Shown piece by piece: positions 17,502 through 26,229 of a stretch of 64,000 nt of DNA; the stretch's first letter is position 1, and each line of letters opens with the position of its first letter. Under the pieces are notes generated by a model. That model saw nothing but the letters and a program-made list of their open reading frames with translations. It had not been told where the DNA came from and did not search any database. The DNA is from Actinomadura hibisca NBRC 15177 (lineage in GTDB: Bacteria > Actinomycetota > Actinomycetes > Streptosporangiales > Streptosporangiaceae). The DNA lies in the NCBI RefSeq assembly GCF_001552635.1, contig NZ_BCRO01000037.1, forward strand, positions 52,305 to 116,304, written 5' to 3'. A program made the translations under genes and the position numbers.

Positions 17502-19175
17502 ATGGTCCGCGACGTGGACGCTCTAGAGGGCATGGTTCCGCGCCCCAAGAATGCTTCCTTGGGGTCTTTGCATGTTGATCTGAGTGGGTGTCGGGTTCAG
17601 GGGGAGCCTGCTACCGCTCGCGCCAATGTTGCTTTGAGGCGTGTTCTCGGCAGTCCTTCGGGTGATGGTGCTGCCGTTGGTGTGGCGGTGCGGCTTGGCG
17701 GTGGGTTGCCTGCTGAGGGTTACGCGTTGAGCGTGGATCGGTCCGGTGTGGTGGTTGTTGGGGCCGATCCGGCTGGTGCCTTCTATGGGGTGCAGACGCT
17801 TCTTGCGTTGGTTGGCTCTTGTGCCGAGCATCGGTTGTGTGTGCCTGAGGTGCGGGTTCGGGACTGGCCTGATCTGGCGCTTCGAGGCACCATCGAGGGG
17901 TTCTACGGCACTCCGTGGAGTCATGCTGATCGTCTGGGGCATCTGCGGTTTTCTGGTCGGCGCAAGCTCAATACGTATGTCTATGCGCCCAAGGACGACC
18001 CGTTTCATCGGGAGCGGTGGCGTGAGCCTTATCCGTCGGAGGAGCTGGTTCGGCTCGCCGAGTTGGTCGAGGAGGCTGCGGCGCAGCACGTTCGGTTCGT
18101 GTTCGCGCTCAGTCCCGGGCTCTCGATGGTCTACAGCGATGCAGTTGAGCGGGTGGCGCTGCGAGCTAAGGCTGAGCAGGTCTGGGAGGTGGGTGTTCGG
18201 GACTATGCCTTGCTCTTTGATGACATTCCGTTTGAGTTGGCGCATCGGCCTGACGTTGAGGCTTTTGGTGCCGGGGCTGGTGCTTGTGCGGTCGCGCATG
18301 CTGCGGTGTGTCGGGACTTCGCTGAGACTTTTCTTGCGGTGCGCGGTGCTGAGCGGCCGTTGACCATGGTGCCCACGGCCTACGCGGGGAACGGGCCGTC
18401 GGCTTACCGGGATCGGTTGGCGGCGGAGTTGCCGCAGGATGTGCTCGTCTGGTGGACCGGGTCTGACGTTGTGGTGGGCACGATCACGGCTGATGATGTG
18501 GTGGAGGCCGCGGCCAGTTTCGGGCATCGGTTGGCGCTTTGGGATAATTTCCCGGTCAATGACTTTGACTTCTCCCGGGTTTTTCTTGGGCCGCTGGTCG
18601 GGCGGGATACTGCGTTGGGCGGGTTGCCTCTGGAGGGCATTACCGCCAATCCGATGGTTCAGGCGACGGCGTCCAGGTTGGGACTGGCCACCGTGGCCGA
18701 CTACGCCTGGAATCTGGCCGCTTATGATCCTGCGCGCTCACATGCGAACGCTGTGCGTCTGGTGCCGGGGGCTGTTGAGTTGTTGCCGCTGGTCGAGGCT
18801 TGTTCGTCGTGGCCGCCTGGGGCTGATCAGAGTCCGCGGCTGAGTCGGCTGTGTCTGGCTGTTCTTGATGGTGGGGACGCGGAAGAGCTGCGTGTTGAGT
18901 TGGGGCGGTTGGCTGCGTTGCCGGTGGATGTTCCTGGTCCGCTGGCGCGTGAGTTGGCTCCGTGGGTGTTGGCTGCTCGGGATATGGGTGCGGCTGGGCT
19001 GGCTGCTCTTGATTTGCTGTCGGGCAGCGGTGTCGAAGTGGGTGGGGTCGTTGCGGCGTTGGTTCGTGCGGAAGGGCATCAGGCCAACGTGCTGCGCAGT
19101 GTGATCCCGTTGTTCGTCCGCCGATTGCTGGAGCGAATGGGGCACGGGGATGTCTTGCCGGGGCCTGCTGCCTGA
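17502..19175 (+). CDS. GH84 family beta-N-acetylglucosaminidase (O-GlcNAcase-like)
   Basis: 557 residues from ATG 17502. The first 100 residues match the GH20/84-associated N-terminal domain. The catalytic domain begins RGTIEGFYGTPWSHADR near residue 125, the GH84 signature. The paired catalytic aspartates are in YALLFDDIPFEL near residue 240. Family enzymes remove beta-linked GlcNAc from glycans or glycoproteins by substrate-assisted catalysis. No signal peptide, so the protein is probably intracellular. TATGGT at 17501-17506 resembles a -10 element and would give a leaderless transcript starting at GTG 17514, an alternative start. Third-position T is much commoner than in neighbours, hinting at foreign origin. 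Confidence 0.87.
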   Translation: MVRDVDALEGMVPRPKNASLGSLHVDLSGCRVQGEPATARANVALRRVLGSPSGDGAAVGVAVRLGGGLPAEGYALSVDRSGVVVVGADPAGAFYGVQTLLALVGSCAEHRLCVPEVRVRDWPDLALRGTIEGFYGTPWSHADRLGHLRFSGRRKLNTYVYAPKDDPFHRERWREPYPSEELVRLAELVEEAAAQHVRFVFALSPGLSMVYSDAVERVALRAKAEQVWEVGVRDYALLFDDIPFELAHRPDVEAFGAGAGACAVAHAAVCRDFAETFLAVRGAERPLTMVPTAYAGNGPSAYRDRLAAELPQDVLVWWTGSDVVVGTITADDVVEAAASFGHRLALWDNFPVNDFDFSRVFLGPLVGRDTALGGLPLEGITANPMVQATASRLGLATVADYAWNLAAYDPARSHANAVRLVPGAVELLPLVEACSSWPPGADQSPRLSRLCLAVLDGGDAEELRVELGRLAALPVDVPGPLARELAPWVLAARDMGAAGLAALDLLSGSGVEVGGVVAALVRAEGHQANVLRSVIPLFVRRLLERMGHGDVLPGPAA

Positions 19176-19235
19176 GGAAGCGCATGTTGTTCGTCGCAGG
19201 TTGTGGGGATGAGCCTCGGGGGTTCTTAGCACAAA

Positions 19236-19268
19236 GCCGAGCGGTGCCCGTCGGGGGCACCGCTCGGC
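19236..19268. terminator. Bidirectional terminator between GH84 and DUF4383 genes
   Basis: Perfect 14-bp stem (19236-19249 with 19255-19268, 5-nt loop) between convergent genes; the minus-strand side is followed by CTTTGT. Confidence 0.75.
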
Positions 19269-19284
19269 CGGTTGAGCGGGTGCG

Positions 19285-19743
19285 TCAGCCGTGGGCCGGG
19301 CGGCGCCGGGGCGGTGCCAGCAGCCCCAGCAGGATCATGCCGAGGCCCAGGCCCAGGTGGAGCCAGTTGTCGGCGTTGTTGAGCGGGACGAAGTTGGCGC
19401 CGCTGTGGTGGTCGATGACCAGCCCGTACAGCCAGAGCACCAGGTAGACGATGCCGCCGCCGACCAGGAAGCCGCGTGCGCCCGCCACCGTCCGGGAGAG
19501 TGCGATCCCGGCGACGCCGAACAGGGCGTGCACGATGTTGTGCAGGATGGACACCTGGAACAGGCCCAGGAGCTTGGCCTCCGAGTGGTGGCCCGCGAAC
19601 TTCATGGTGTCGTAGTCGGTGGTGATGCCCGGGATGAATCCCAGGATGGCGACCAGCAGGAACACGACGCCGACCACCAGTGCCGCCAGTTGCACCGGCG
19701 TACGGGCGGGGCCGGCGGCGCGTGTGCTTGAACTTCCGGCCAT
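19285..19743 (-). CDS. DUF4383 membrane protein
   Basis: 152 residues with four predicted membrane helices: LVVGVVFLLVAILGFI, a helix around HNIVHALFGVAGIAL, FLVGGGIVYLVLWLYGLVI and WLHLGLGLGMILLGLL. The conserved NNADNWLHLGLG is typical of the DUF4383 family of actinobacterial integral membrane proteins, function unknown. Start ATG 19743 follows GGGAGGAA; the longer frame to 19809 lacks such a site. Confidence 0.88.
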   Translation of the reverse strand: MAGSSSTRAAGPARTPVQLAALVVGVVFLLVAILGFIPGITTDYDTMKFAGHHSEAKLLGLFQVSILHNIVHALFGVAGIALSRTVAGARGFLVGGGIVYLVLWLYGLVIDHHSGANFVPLNNADNWLHLGLGLGMILLGLLAPPRRRPAHG

Positions 19744-19947
19744 TTTTCCTCCCGTGGTGCTATGGCCATCGGCTCGCCGGTGACGGCGAGTAACCATTAT
19801 TTTACCCATGGCGCGGGGGATAAACGAGGCGGGGGCGTGGCATGTTCATTTCTTCGCGGGTGGGCCTGATGTCATGATCGTTATTTGCACTGGAAAGTGA
19901 AGGTTTATTAAAGCCTTTCGATTTCTGGGCTTTTGACCCGTCTTCCG

Positions 19948-22251
19948 CTACAGGCGGTAGGTGCGGGTCACGGTGGTCAGGTCGCCGTCCTCGCGGGTTG
20001 CGGCCACCAGTCCGGCGGGGCGCGGCGTGTGGCCGGAGACCGTGGGGAGGCCCGGCGTCTCGGCCATGGCCGTGAGGCGGAGTGGGGCGGGGTTCGGGAC
20101 GCGGATCGTGATCTTGACGCCTGATGGGGGCAGGTCGCGGAAGCGGATCTCGCCGGGCCAGGTGCGGGCGCGCTTGCCGGAGACGGTGATCCGGACGGGG
20201 CGGAGGCCGCGGGCGGTCGCGGAGGCTTCCGTGATCGGGCGTTCGGTTCGTAGCGTCAGCGACTGTGCGCCGGGTGCCGTGGCCCAGAATGTGATCGTGT
20301 TGGCTGTGCGGGAGAGCACCTTTACTCGTGGGGTTGCGGCGCGGGTTGTTGGGGCCGGGCCCGTCCATAGGTCGCCTCGGGCGTAGCCGGGTGGCAGCGT
20401 TCCGGTGTCCCTGGATGAGACGTGCTGCTTGGTCCAGGGGGCCGGGTCGGGGTCGCCGCTGGACCAGGTGGCCTGGTTGGTGTCCGCGTTCAGGACGTAT
20501 GCCAGGTGGGTTCGCCGGGGGTGCGTCTCGTTGAAGGTGTCGGTGGCCAGGCCGAGGCCGGTCAGGGCGGCCGCGAGCGTCAGGGCGGTGGTGGGTACGG
20601 CCAGGGCGGTCCGGCGGCGCAGTTTTCGGTCGGGGAAGAGCAGTTCGATGAGCGGCAGGAGTGTCAGGCCGAAGATGGCGATCACTAGGGCGGCCACGCC
20701 GCCCAGCGCCAGTCCCATGCCGTCGAACGCGACGCGTGTCCAGGAGGGCAGCAGGAGGGCGGCGGGGGCCGCGCCGAGGGTGAGGGCGATGGCTTGAGCG
20801 GTGGTGCGCGGGAGCAGGAGGGCAGTCAGTGCACCGAGGGCGCAGAAGAGGGTTGGGAGGACGAACAGGAACGCCGCTCCGGGTGCGGTCCAGGCGCATA
20901 GGACGCCGAGCGCAGCGGGCCATAGCAGCGCGCCGATCGCGAGTGCGGCCGGGCCTAGCCTGCGGCGCAGTGGCAGGTACCAGAGGGTCAGTGCCAGAGC
21001 GGAGAGGGCGGCGATGGCGGCCTGGTAGCCGAGTGGTCGGTGCAGCAGGCCGCCCATCCCGTCGTAGGCAGGTCGCCATGCCACCAGTAGGGACCACAGG
21101 ATCTGTGCCAGGACCGCCGATAGCAGCAGGGGCAGGACGGTTGATAGGGCGGCGAGCAGGATGCGCGGGATGCTGGCCAGTCTCCGGCGTCGTGCCAGTG
21201 CCGCCACTGCTCCCAGGAGCATGATCGAGATCGCCGCCAGCGGGCGGACCAGGTGGTCCGGGAAGGTGATCGTCTGCCCGAGGACCTGGAAGTAGGTCGC
21301 GTCGTGGTCGGCGTCCAGGGCGCGCAGGTCGGTGTCGCCGAGGGTGCGGGACAGGGCCGACATGTTGGAGCCGTGGTGTTGCAGGCTGCCGCGGTCGAGG
21401 TTGGCGATGGAGTCGTCGGCGGTGTGGTAGCGCGAGGAGCGTTCGATGTAGGCGAAGTTCATGCCGCGGAAGCCCGCCTTGCTGAGCGGCGTGAAGTCGC
21501 TGTTGTTCGGCAGGAGCCGGTAGAGCTCGACCATCGACGAGTCCCCGCGCGGGCGCGGGACGGCGTCGGCGAACGTCTCCACCAGGCGCGCGTTGTTCCG
21601 CGACGTCTCGAACATCAGGGACGGCCCGGCGACGCCGCGCGCCTCCCAGTTGAGCAGCACGCCGCCCTTGCGGGCCAACGGGTGTTCCCGCACGAACGCC
21701 TCGGCGCCGAGGACGCCGTCCTCCTCGCCGTCGGTGATGAGCAGCACCAGGTCGTTGCGGAGCGGTCCCTGGGCGCGCAGTGCCCGGATGGTCTCCAGCA
21801 TCGACGCGACCGCCGCGCCGTCGTCGGACGCGCCTGGGCCGACGGCGGCGGAGTCGTAGTGGGCCGCCAGGACCAGGATGCCGGTCGGGGCACGGCCGGG
21901 GAGCGTCGCCACGATGTTGTCCACCCGGCCGAACGTCGCCAGTCCCGAAGCGGATCTGGCTCCTATGGCGCGCTGGATTTCTACTTCAAGGCCCGCCGCC
22001 CGCAGTTGTTCGGCGAGGTAGTCGCGGGCGCGGTTGCTCGCCGGGCTGCCGAGCGGGCGCGGCTCGGTCGCGAAGCGTTGCAGGTGGGTGAGCGCCCGTG
22101 CCGCGCTGAACTCTTCGGCGGGGGCCGACGCGGGCAGCGGGCGCATCGGCCCCTCGGTCGCGGCGGCCAGGACGATCAGGACGGCGAGGGCCAGCAGCGC
22201 CGCCCCGGCGGCGATCGCACGGTGCGGGACATTGATCAACTTTTCGGTCAC
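19948..22251 (-). CDS. Membrane-bound M28 family aminopeptidase
   Basis: 767 residues. One N-terminal membrane helix is followed by an M28 zinc peptidase domain, roughly 45-330. Its metal ligands are readable as LAAHYDSAAVGPGASDDG, ITDGEEDG and YHTADD. Six or more membrane helices follow at about 340-560, then a C-terminal soluble beta-rich domain. This layout parallels the eukaryotic Fxna/Pff1 M28 membrane proteases. The peptidase domain would face outside the cell; the substrate is unknown. GTG start at 22251 without a clear ribosome site. Codon use is less extreme in GC than neighbours. Confidence 0.9.
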   Translation of the reverse strand: MTEKLINVPHRAIAAGAALLALAVLIVLAAATEGPMRPLPASAPAEEFSAARALTHLQRFATEPRPLGSPASNRARDYLAEQLRAAGLEVEIQRAIGARSASGLATFGRVDNIVATLPGRAPTGILVLAAHYDSAAVGPGASDDGAAVASMLETIRALRAQGPLRNDLVLLITDGEEDGVLGAEAFVREHPLARKGGVLLNWEARGVAGPSLMFETSRNNARLVETFADAVPRPRGDSSMVELYRLLPNNSDFTPLSKAGFRGMNFAYIERSSRYHTADDSIANLDRGSLQHHGSNMSALSRTLGDTDLRALDADHDATYFQVLGQTITFPDHLVRPLAAISIMLLGAVAALARRRRLASIPRILLAALSTVLPLLLSAVLAQILWSLLVAWRPAYDGMGGLLHRPLGYQAAIAALSALALTLWYLPLRRRLGPAALAIGALLWPAALGVLCAWTAPGAAFLFVLPTLFCALGALTALLLPRTTAQAIALTLGAAPAALLLPSWTRVAFDGMGLALGGVAALVIAIFGLTLLPLIELLFPDRKLRRRTALAVPTTALTLAAALTGLGLATDTFNETHPRRTHLAYVLNADTNQATWSSGDPDPAPWTKQHVSSRDTGTLPPGYARGDLWTGPAPTTRAATPRVKVLSRTANTITFWATAPGAQSLTLRTERPITEASATARGLRPVRITVSGKRARTWPGEIRFRDLPPSGVKITIRVPNPAPLRLTAMAETPGLPTVSGHTPRPAGLVAATREDGDLTTVTRTYRL

Positions 22252-22338
22252 GTCGGCACGCTAGGCGTGGTGACTTACCCTCTGTAATGCGCTGCGCACC
22301 CGGGATCACCTGCGGTTTTCCGCAGGTGGGCCTTATGG

Positions 22339-23013
22339 TCAGCCCTCCACGCCGGTGGCGTGGTGCGGCGCGCCCACCGGCTTGGACTCCGGTGATCCCC
22401 GCTGGCGCAGGTAGATCGACAGGGCCGCCATCGAGGCCACCGCCAGGAACTCGGACTGCCAGTTCTGGAAGGTCCGGTTCCAGAACTCGGCGCAGGTCAG
22501 GTAGTCGAGCCACGGGATCGGGTCCTGGCGCTGGGCGAGCTGGTCGCTGTTGTAGGCGGCGCGGCCCGAGACCGACTGGGCCAGCCAGGTCAGGAAGAAC
22601 AGGCCGCCCATCACCAGGCCCAGCGAGTTGGCGAACAACGTCCGGCGCAGGCCGCCCGCGCGGGCCCAGCGCGGGGAGTCGGGCCCGGCGTGCGGGCCCA
22701 CCCGCTGGTCGGCGTCCGACTCCGTGCCCTCCTTGCCGGGCTCCTTCGAGTCGGGCGAGCCCCGCTGGACCAGCCAGACCGTCACGAAGATGTAGAGGAA
22801 GAACTGGAGGAACTCGGACTGCCAGTTCTCCGACACGTCCACGGCGAAGGCCGACGTCGTCAGGTAGTGGGCCAGGCTCACCGTGCCGCCGCCCTGCGCC
22901 ACCTGCTGGTTGTTGTACTCGGAGTGGCCCGACAACGCCTGCCCGACCAGGGCCCCCAGCATCAGCAGGAGGAAGAACAGGGTCAGGGCGTTGTCGCGTA
23001 GCGCCTTGCGCAT
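22339..23013 (-). CDS. DUF6766 family membrane protein
   Basis: 224 residues made of two homologous halves. Each has an Asn-Leu/Ser-Leu helix, the pattern GQ-LSG---YN--Q or AQ-VSG-AAYNSDQ, a hydrophobic partner segment and WQSEFL followed by another helix ending QRGSP. The half-repeats are separated by a charged linker at about 85-120. Four membrane helices in total. Function unknown. ATG 23013 is preceded by GGGGAGA. The downstream end lies 87 bp from the M28 gene start. Confidence 0.8.
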   Translation of the reverse strand: MRKALRDNALTLFFLLLMLGALVGQALSGHSEYNNQQVAQGGGTVSLAHYLTTSAFAVDVSENWQSEFLQFFLYIFVTVWLVQRGSPDSKEPGKEGTESDADQRVGPHAGPDSPRWARAGGLRRTLFANSLGLVMGGLFFLTWLAQSVSGRAAYNSDQLAQRQDPIPWLDYLTCAEFWNRTFQNWQSEFLAVASMAALSIYLRQRGSPESKPVGAPHHATGVEG

Positions 23014-23025
23014 CGTCTCCCCCCT

Positions 23026-23109
23026 TCAGCGGTGCAGCAGGCCGATGGCGATGATGTAGGCCGAGCCCAGCAGGACGATCACCAGCGGCAGCGCGAACAT
23101 GATGCGCAT
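23026..23109 (-). CDS. Very small membrane protein (27 residues)
   Basis: MRIMFALPLV followed by one continuous hydrophobic helix, ending GLLHR. It starts 5 bp after the lipoprotein stop with GAGG nearby and ends 12 bp before the DUF6766 start, so it fits snugly in the operon. Short length makes coding potential hard to prove; the tight spacing and membrane-helix composition are the support. Confidence 0.5.
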   Translation of the reverse strand: MRIMFALPLVIVLLGSAYIIAIGLLHR

Positions 23110-23114
23110 CGGCC

Positions 23115-23510
23115 TCACGCCTCCACGTCGCACTCGTAGGGCCGGTCCCGGCGCGGGATGCAGCCCGCCGCCGCGACCCGCCACTGCGGGCCCCAGCGGG
23201 ACACGAAGACGGTGTCGTCGCCCGCCCTTACCCGCGCCTCCTGACCCCAGATCTGGACGTCGCGCAGGGGACCGCCCTTGAGATCCAGCTTCAGGACCTC
23301 CTGGGCGCAGGACGAGTCGCCGCTTTCCAGGCTTTTCGCCGCTTCCGGCAGCAGGCGCGCGCAGGCTCCCGGGCCGTCGTGCCGTTCGACCGCCGCGAAG
23401 AACGCCCCGACGGCCGCGGCGACCGGTTCCTCCTGGTCCGTGGCGCAGCCGCTCAGCACGCATCCGCCCAGTCCCACCGCGAGCAGGACCGGCGCCCCCT
23501 TGCCCCCCAT
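23115..23510 (-). CDS. Secreted lipoprotein
   Basis: 131 residues. Lipoprotein signal peptide with lipobox LSGC near residue 22, then an acidic helical segment (VAAAVGAFFAAVERHDG) and further cysteines at CARLLPEA, SSCAQEV, AGCIPRR and YECDVEA, likely two disulfides. This four-cysteine pattern with a helix resembles small actinomycete exported proteins of unknown function. ATG 23510 has AGGAAG upstream; the longer frame lacks a signal peptide. First gene of a short operon with the 27-residue protein and DUF6766. Confidence 0.72.
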   Translation of the reverse strand: MGGKGAPVLLAVGLGGCVLSGCATDQEEPVAAAVGAFFAAVERHDGPGACARLLPEAAKSLESGDSSCAQEVLKLDLKGGPLRDVQIWGQEARVRAGDDTVFVSRWGPQWRVAAAGCIPRRDRPYECDVEA

Positions 23511-23872
23511 GATCTTCCTGTACCCGTCGTGACCTGCCCGAATCGAGGGGGCAGGGCGGGGCGGGGGGCGTCGGCGGAGGTACCGGGTGAGGTCGGACAC
23601 ACCCGGCGGGCGACAGAAGGCGTACACTTACCTCAGGACCCAGGATCTCTCGACGCGGGCGGCGAAGCCCGCGGCACCCTGGCTCCGCGACATGGGCCCT
23701 CCCCGGGTCCGGACGGGTCCGGCGTCCTACCGCCGCGACATCGTCCCGTACCGCCCCGGACGTCCGTTCCGCGCGCTCGCTCCATCGTGCGCCGGTGCCG
23801 CTGACGCCCATGTCATCCCCGTCCGCGCACCCAGCGCGATCGGGACGACGAACCCCGGATCGGAGATCCACC
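23511..23872. other. Divergent intergenic region (lipoprotein / STAS gene)
   Basis: 362 bp between divergent starts, presumably both promoters. No recognisable operator, repeat or small gene was found. Confidence 0.35.
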
Positions 23873-24226
23873 ATGGAACGCACTTCCCGGCCGCCGGCCG
23901 ATCTGACCCAGGAACGGTTTCCCGGGCACACCCTCGTCACGCTGCGCGGCGAGATCGACATCGCCTCCGCCCCGGACCTGCGGGAACGGCTGCGCGCCGT
24001 CCTCGGCACGGCCGGGCCGCGCGTGGTCATCGACCTGTCCGGCGTCGACTTCTGCGACGTCTCCGGGCTCGCCCTGCTGGTCGAGGCGCGCAGGCAGGCC
24101 GGCTCGCTCGGCACCGACCTGACCCTGAGCGCGCCCCGGCCCCAGCTCGCCCGGCTGCTGAAGGTCACCGGCCTGGACCGCGCCTTCACCGTGCGCCACC
24201 TGACCCCGTGCACGGTGGCGGCCTGA
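23873..24226 (+). CDS. STAS-domain anti-sigma factor antagonist
   Basis: 117 residues forming one STAS domain. The phosphorylatable serine is in DFCDVSGLALL near residue 63, after the strand VVIDLSGV. Such proteins, in their unphosphorylated form, bind an anti-sigma kinase and release an alternative sigma factor. No partner kinase or phosphatase is encoded beside it. Start ATG 23873 has GGAG seven bases upstream. Its end is 13 bp from the convergent histidine kinase end. Confidence 0.88.
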   Translation: MERTSRPPADLTQERFPGHTLVTLRGEIDIASAPDLRERLRAVLGTAGPRVVIDLSGVDFCDVSGLALLVEARRQAGSLGTDLTLSAPRPQLARLLKVTGLDRAFTVRHLTPCTVAA

Positions 24227-24239
24227 GGGCGACGGCCGG

Positions 24240-25424
24240 TCAGCGGGCGGGCAGGCGGACGGTCACGATGAGGCCGCCGCCGGGGCGCGACAGCGCCGTC
24301 ACCGAGCCGCCGTGCGCCGTGGCGATCGCACGGACGATCGACAACCCCAGGCCCGCGCCCCGGTCCGAGCGGACCCGGTCGGTGCCGAGCCGCCGGAACG
24401 GTTCGAAGATCGCCTCCAGCTCGTAGGGCGGCACGACGGGGCCGGTGTTGGACACCACCACCTCGGCGCGGCCGTCGACGGCGCGGGTGAGCAGCGACAG
24501 CTCGCCCCCGTCGCGGTTGTGGCGCACGCCGTTCTCCACCAGGTTCTGGACGAGGCGCTCGACCAGCACCGGGTCGCCCGCCGTGGGCGCGGGCCCGAGC
24601 GTGCGGGTGACGGTGATCCGGCGCTCGCCCGCCTCGGCGGCGGCCTGGTCGGCGACGTGCCCGGTGACGTCGCTGAGGTCGACCGGGCTGTGGTCGGTGA
24701 CGGTGTGCTCGCTGCCCGCCAGGGTGAGCAGGCCGTCGATGAGGCGTTCGTGCCGTCCGTTGACCACCAGCAATGATTCGCCGAGGCGGCGCAGGTCGGC
24801 GGTGGCGTCGGGGCGGCGCACCGCCACGTCGACCAGGGTGCGGTTGATGGCCAGCGGGGTGCGCAGCTCGTGCGAGGCGTTGGCGATGAAGCGGCGCTGG
24901 GCGTCGAAGGCGCGGGCCAGCCGCCCCAGCATGGTGTCGAAGGTGTCGGCCAGTTCCTTCACGTCGTCGCGCGGGCCGGTGTAGGCGATGCGCTCGGTCA
25001 GGTCGTGGCTGCGCGCGACGCGGCGGGCGGTCTCGGTGATCCGGTGGACGGGCCGCAGCGCGCGGTCGGCCAGCAGCCAGCCCAGCGCCAGGGTCAGCGC
25101 CGTCACCACGCCGAGCGCGATCGCGCCCTGGGTGAGCAGGCCGTTCAGCGCGGTGCTCCGCACGTCGCCCTGGTAGCGGACCAGGTCGGCCTGGCCCGCG
25201 GTGCCCGTGATGGGCGGCGGCTCGCCGACGAACGACTTCTCGACCACGTTCGGCGCGCCGGTCACGCTGCGGCTCTCGAACCCGGCGGCCGGGGGCAGGC
25301 TGTTGTTGACCAGCAGGTACGTCAGCGCGAGCAGGCCCACGCCGCCGAGCAGGAACAGCCCGCCGTAGACCAGGGTGAGGCGGGCGCGGATGGAGGGGCG
25401 CAGGCTGTCGGCGAAGGCGTTCAC
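24240..25424 (-). CDS. Two-component sensor histidine kinase
   Basis: 394 residues. Membrane helix at about 20-40, an extracytoplasmic sensor of about 80 residues (including PPAAGFESRSVTGAP), a second helix at about 120-140, then HAMP. The HisKA phospho-acceptor is in FIANASHELRTPL. HATPase_c motifs are NLVENGVRHN (N box), VSNTGPVVPP and GAGLGLSIV. Begins at GTG 25424 overlapping the regulator stop (GTGA). It pairs with the OmpR-type regulator just upstream and lies divergent to the ABC exporter operon, its probable target. Confidence 0.94.
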   Translation of the reverse strand: MNAFADSLRPSIRARLTLVYGGLFLLGGVGLLALTYLLVNNSLPPAAGFESRSVTGAPNVVEKSFVGEPPPITGTAGQADLVRYQGDVRSTALNGLLTQGAIALGVVTALTLALGWLLADRALRPVHRITETARRVARSHDLTERIAYTGPRDDVKELADTFDTMLGRLARAFDAQRRFIANASHELRTPLAINRTLVDVAVRRPDATADLRRLGESLLVVNGRHERLIDGLLTLAGSEHTVTDHSPVDLSDVTGHVADQAAAEAGERRITVTRTLGPAPTAGDPVLVERLVQNLVENGVRHNRDGGELSLLTRAVDGRAEVVVSNTGPVVPPYELEAIFEPFRRLGTDRVRSDRGAGLGLSIVRAIATAHGGSVTALSRPGGGLIVTVRLPAR

Positions 25425-26077
25425 GGGATGCGGTACCCCACTCCCGGCACGGTCTCGATCAGCGGCGGGTCGCCGAGCTTGCGGCGCAGCTTCATCAGCG
25501 TGACGCGCACGGTGTTGGTGAACGGGTCGGTGTGCTCGTCCCACACCTTCTCCAGCAGCCGTTCGGCCGACACGACCGCGCCGCCCGCGCGCAGCAGCTC
25601 GGCCAGCAGCCCGAACTCCTTGCGCGCCAGGTGCACGTAACGGCCGTCGCGGTAGACCTCGCGGCGGGCCGGATCCAGGCGCACGCCCGCGCGTTCCAGG
25701 ACCGGCGGGGCGGGCGGGGCGGCGCGGCGGCCCAGCGCGTGTACGCGCGCCACCAGCTCCTCGAACGCGAACGGTTTGGTGAGATAGTCGTCGGCGCCCA
25801 GCCGCAGCCCCGCCACGCGGGCCGGGACGGCCGCGGCGGCGGTGAGCATCAGCACGCGCAACGGACCGCCCGCCTCCACCACGGCGCGGCACACCTCGTC
25901 GCCGTGCACGACGGGCAGGTCGCGGTCCAGTACCAGCACGTCGTAGTCGTTGACGCCGAGCCGTTCCAGGGCGGCGTCGCCGTCGTAGACCACGTCGACG
26001 GCCAGGGCCTCGCCGCGCAGGCCCTCGGCGATCGAGTCGGCCAGCATGCGCTCGTCCTCGGCGATCAGCACTCGCAC
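25421..26077 (-). CDS. OmpR-family response regulator
   Basis: 218 residues. Receiver domain with acidic pocket (EDE at 7-9), phosphorylated Asp in VLVLDRDLPV and Lys in YLTKPFAF. C-terminal winged helix (LARKEFGLLAELLRA, then VRVTLMKLRRKLGDP and VPGVGYRIP). Start GTG 26077. A pair of 11-bp-spaced direct repeats sits between this gene and the divergent exporter operon. Confidence 0.95.
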   Translation of the reverse strand: MRVLIAEDERMLADSIAEGLRGEALAVDVVYDGDAALERLGVNDYDVLVLDRDLPVVHGDEVCRAVVEAGGPLRVLMLTAAAAVPARVAGLRLGADDYLTKPFAFEELVARVHALGRRAAPPAPPVLERAGVRLDPARREVYRDGRYVHLARKEFGLLAELLRAGGAVVSAERLLEKVWDEHTDPFTNTVRVTLMKLRRKLGDPPLIETVPGVGYRIP

Positions 26078-26125
26078 CGTCTCCCCACCCTCCTGTCGGG
26101 TCGGGCACAGCGTCCGGCATCGGGC

Positions 26126-26165
26126 GTAACGCCGGCATAACGAGAAGTGGTTACGGCGGGGTTAT
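26126..26165. promoter_or_regulatory. Candidate OmpR-type operator between divergent operons
   Basis: GTAAC at 26126 and ATAAC at 26137 form a direct repeat with 11-bp periodicity. GTTAC at 26150 and GTTAT at 26161 are the same pair on the other strand. OmpR-family dimers bind direct repeats at this spacing. The site is central in the 152-bp divergent region between the regulator (start 26077) and the lipoprotein (start 26230). Confidence 0.5.
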
Positions 26166-26229
26166 CGCGCTGGGGCTGGACTTCGGAGCGCCGCCGGGAG
26201 CGTCCTGGCGGCGTTCACGAGGAGGCGAC

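Noticed and set aside
23795..23872. Longer STAS protein starting at 23795
   Set aside because: The extra residues are Pro/Arg/Ser-rich without a ribosome site; ATG 23873 has a good one and begins the STAS fold.
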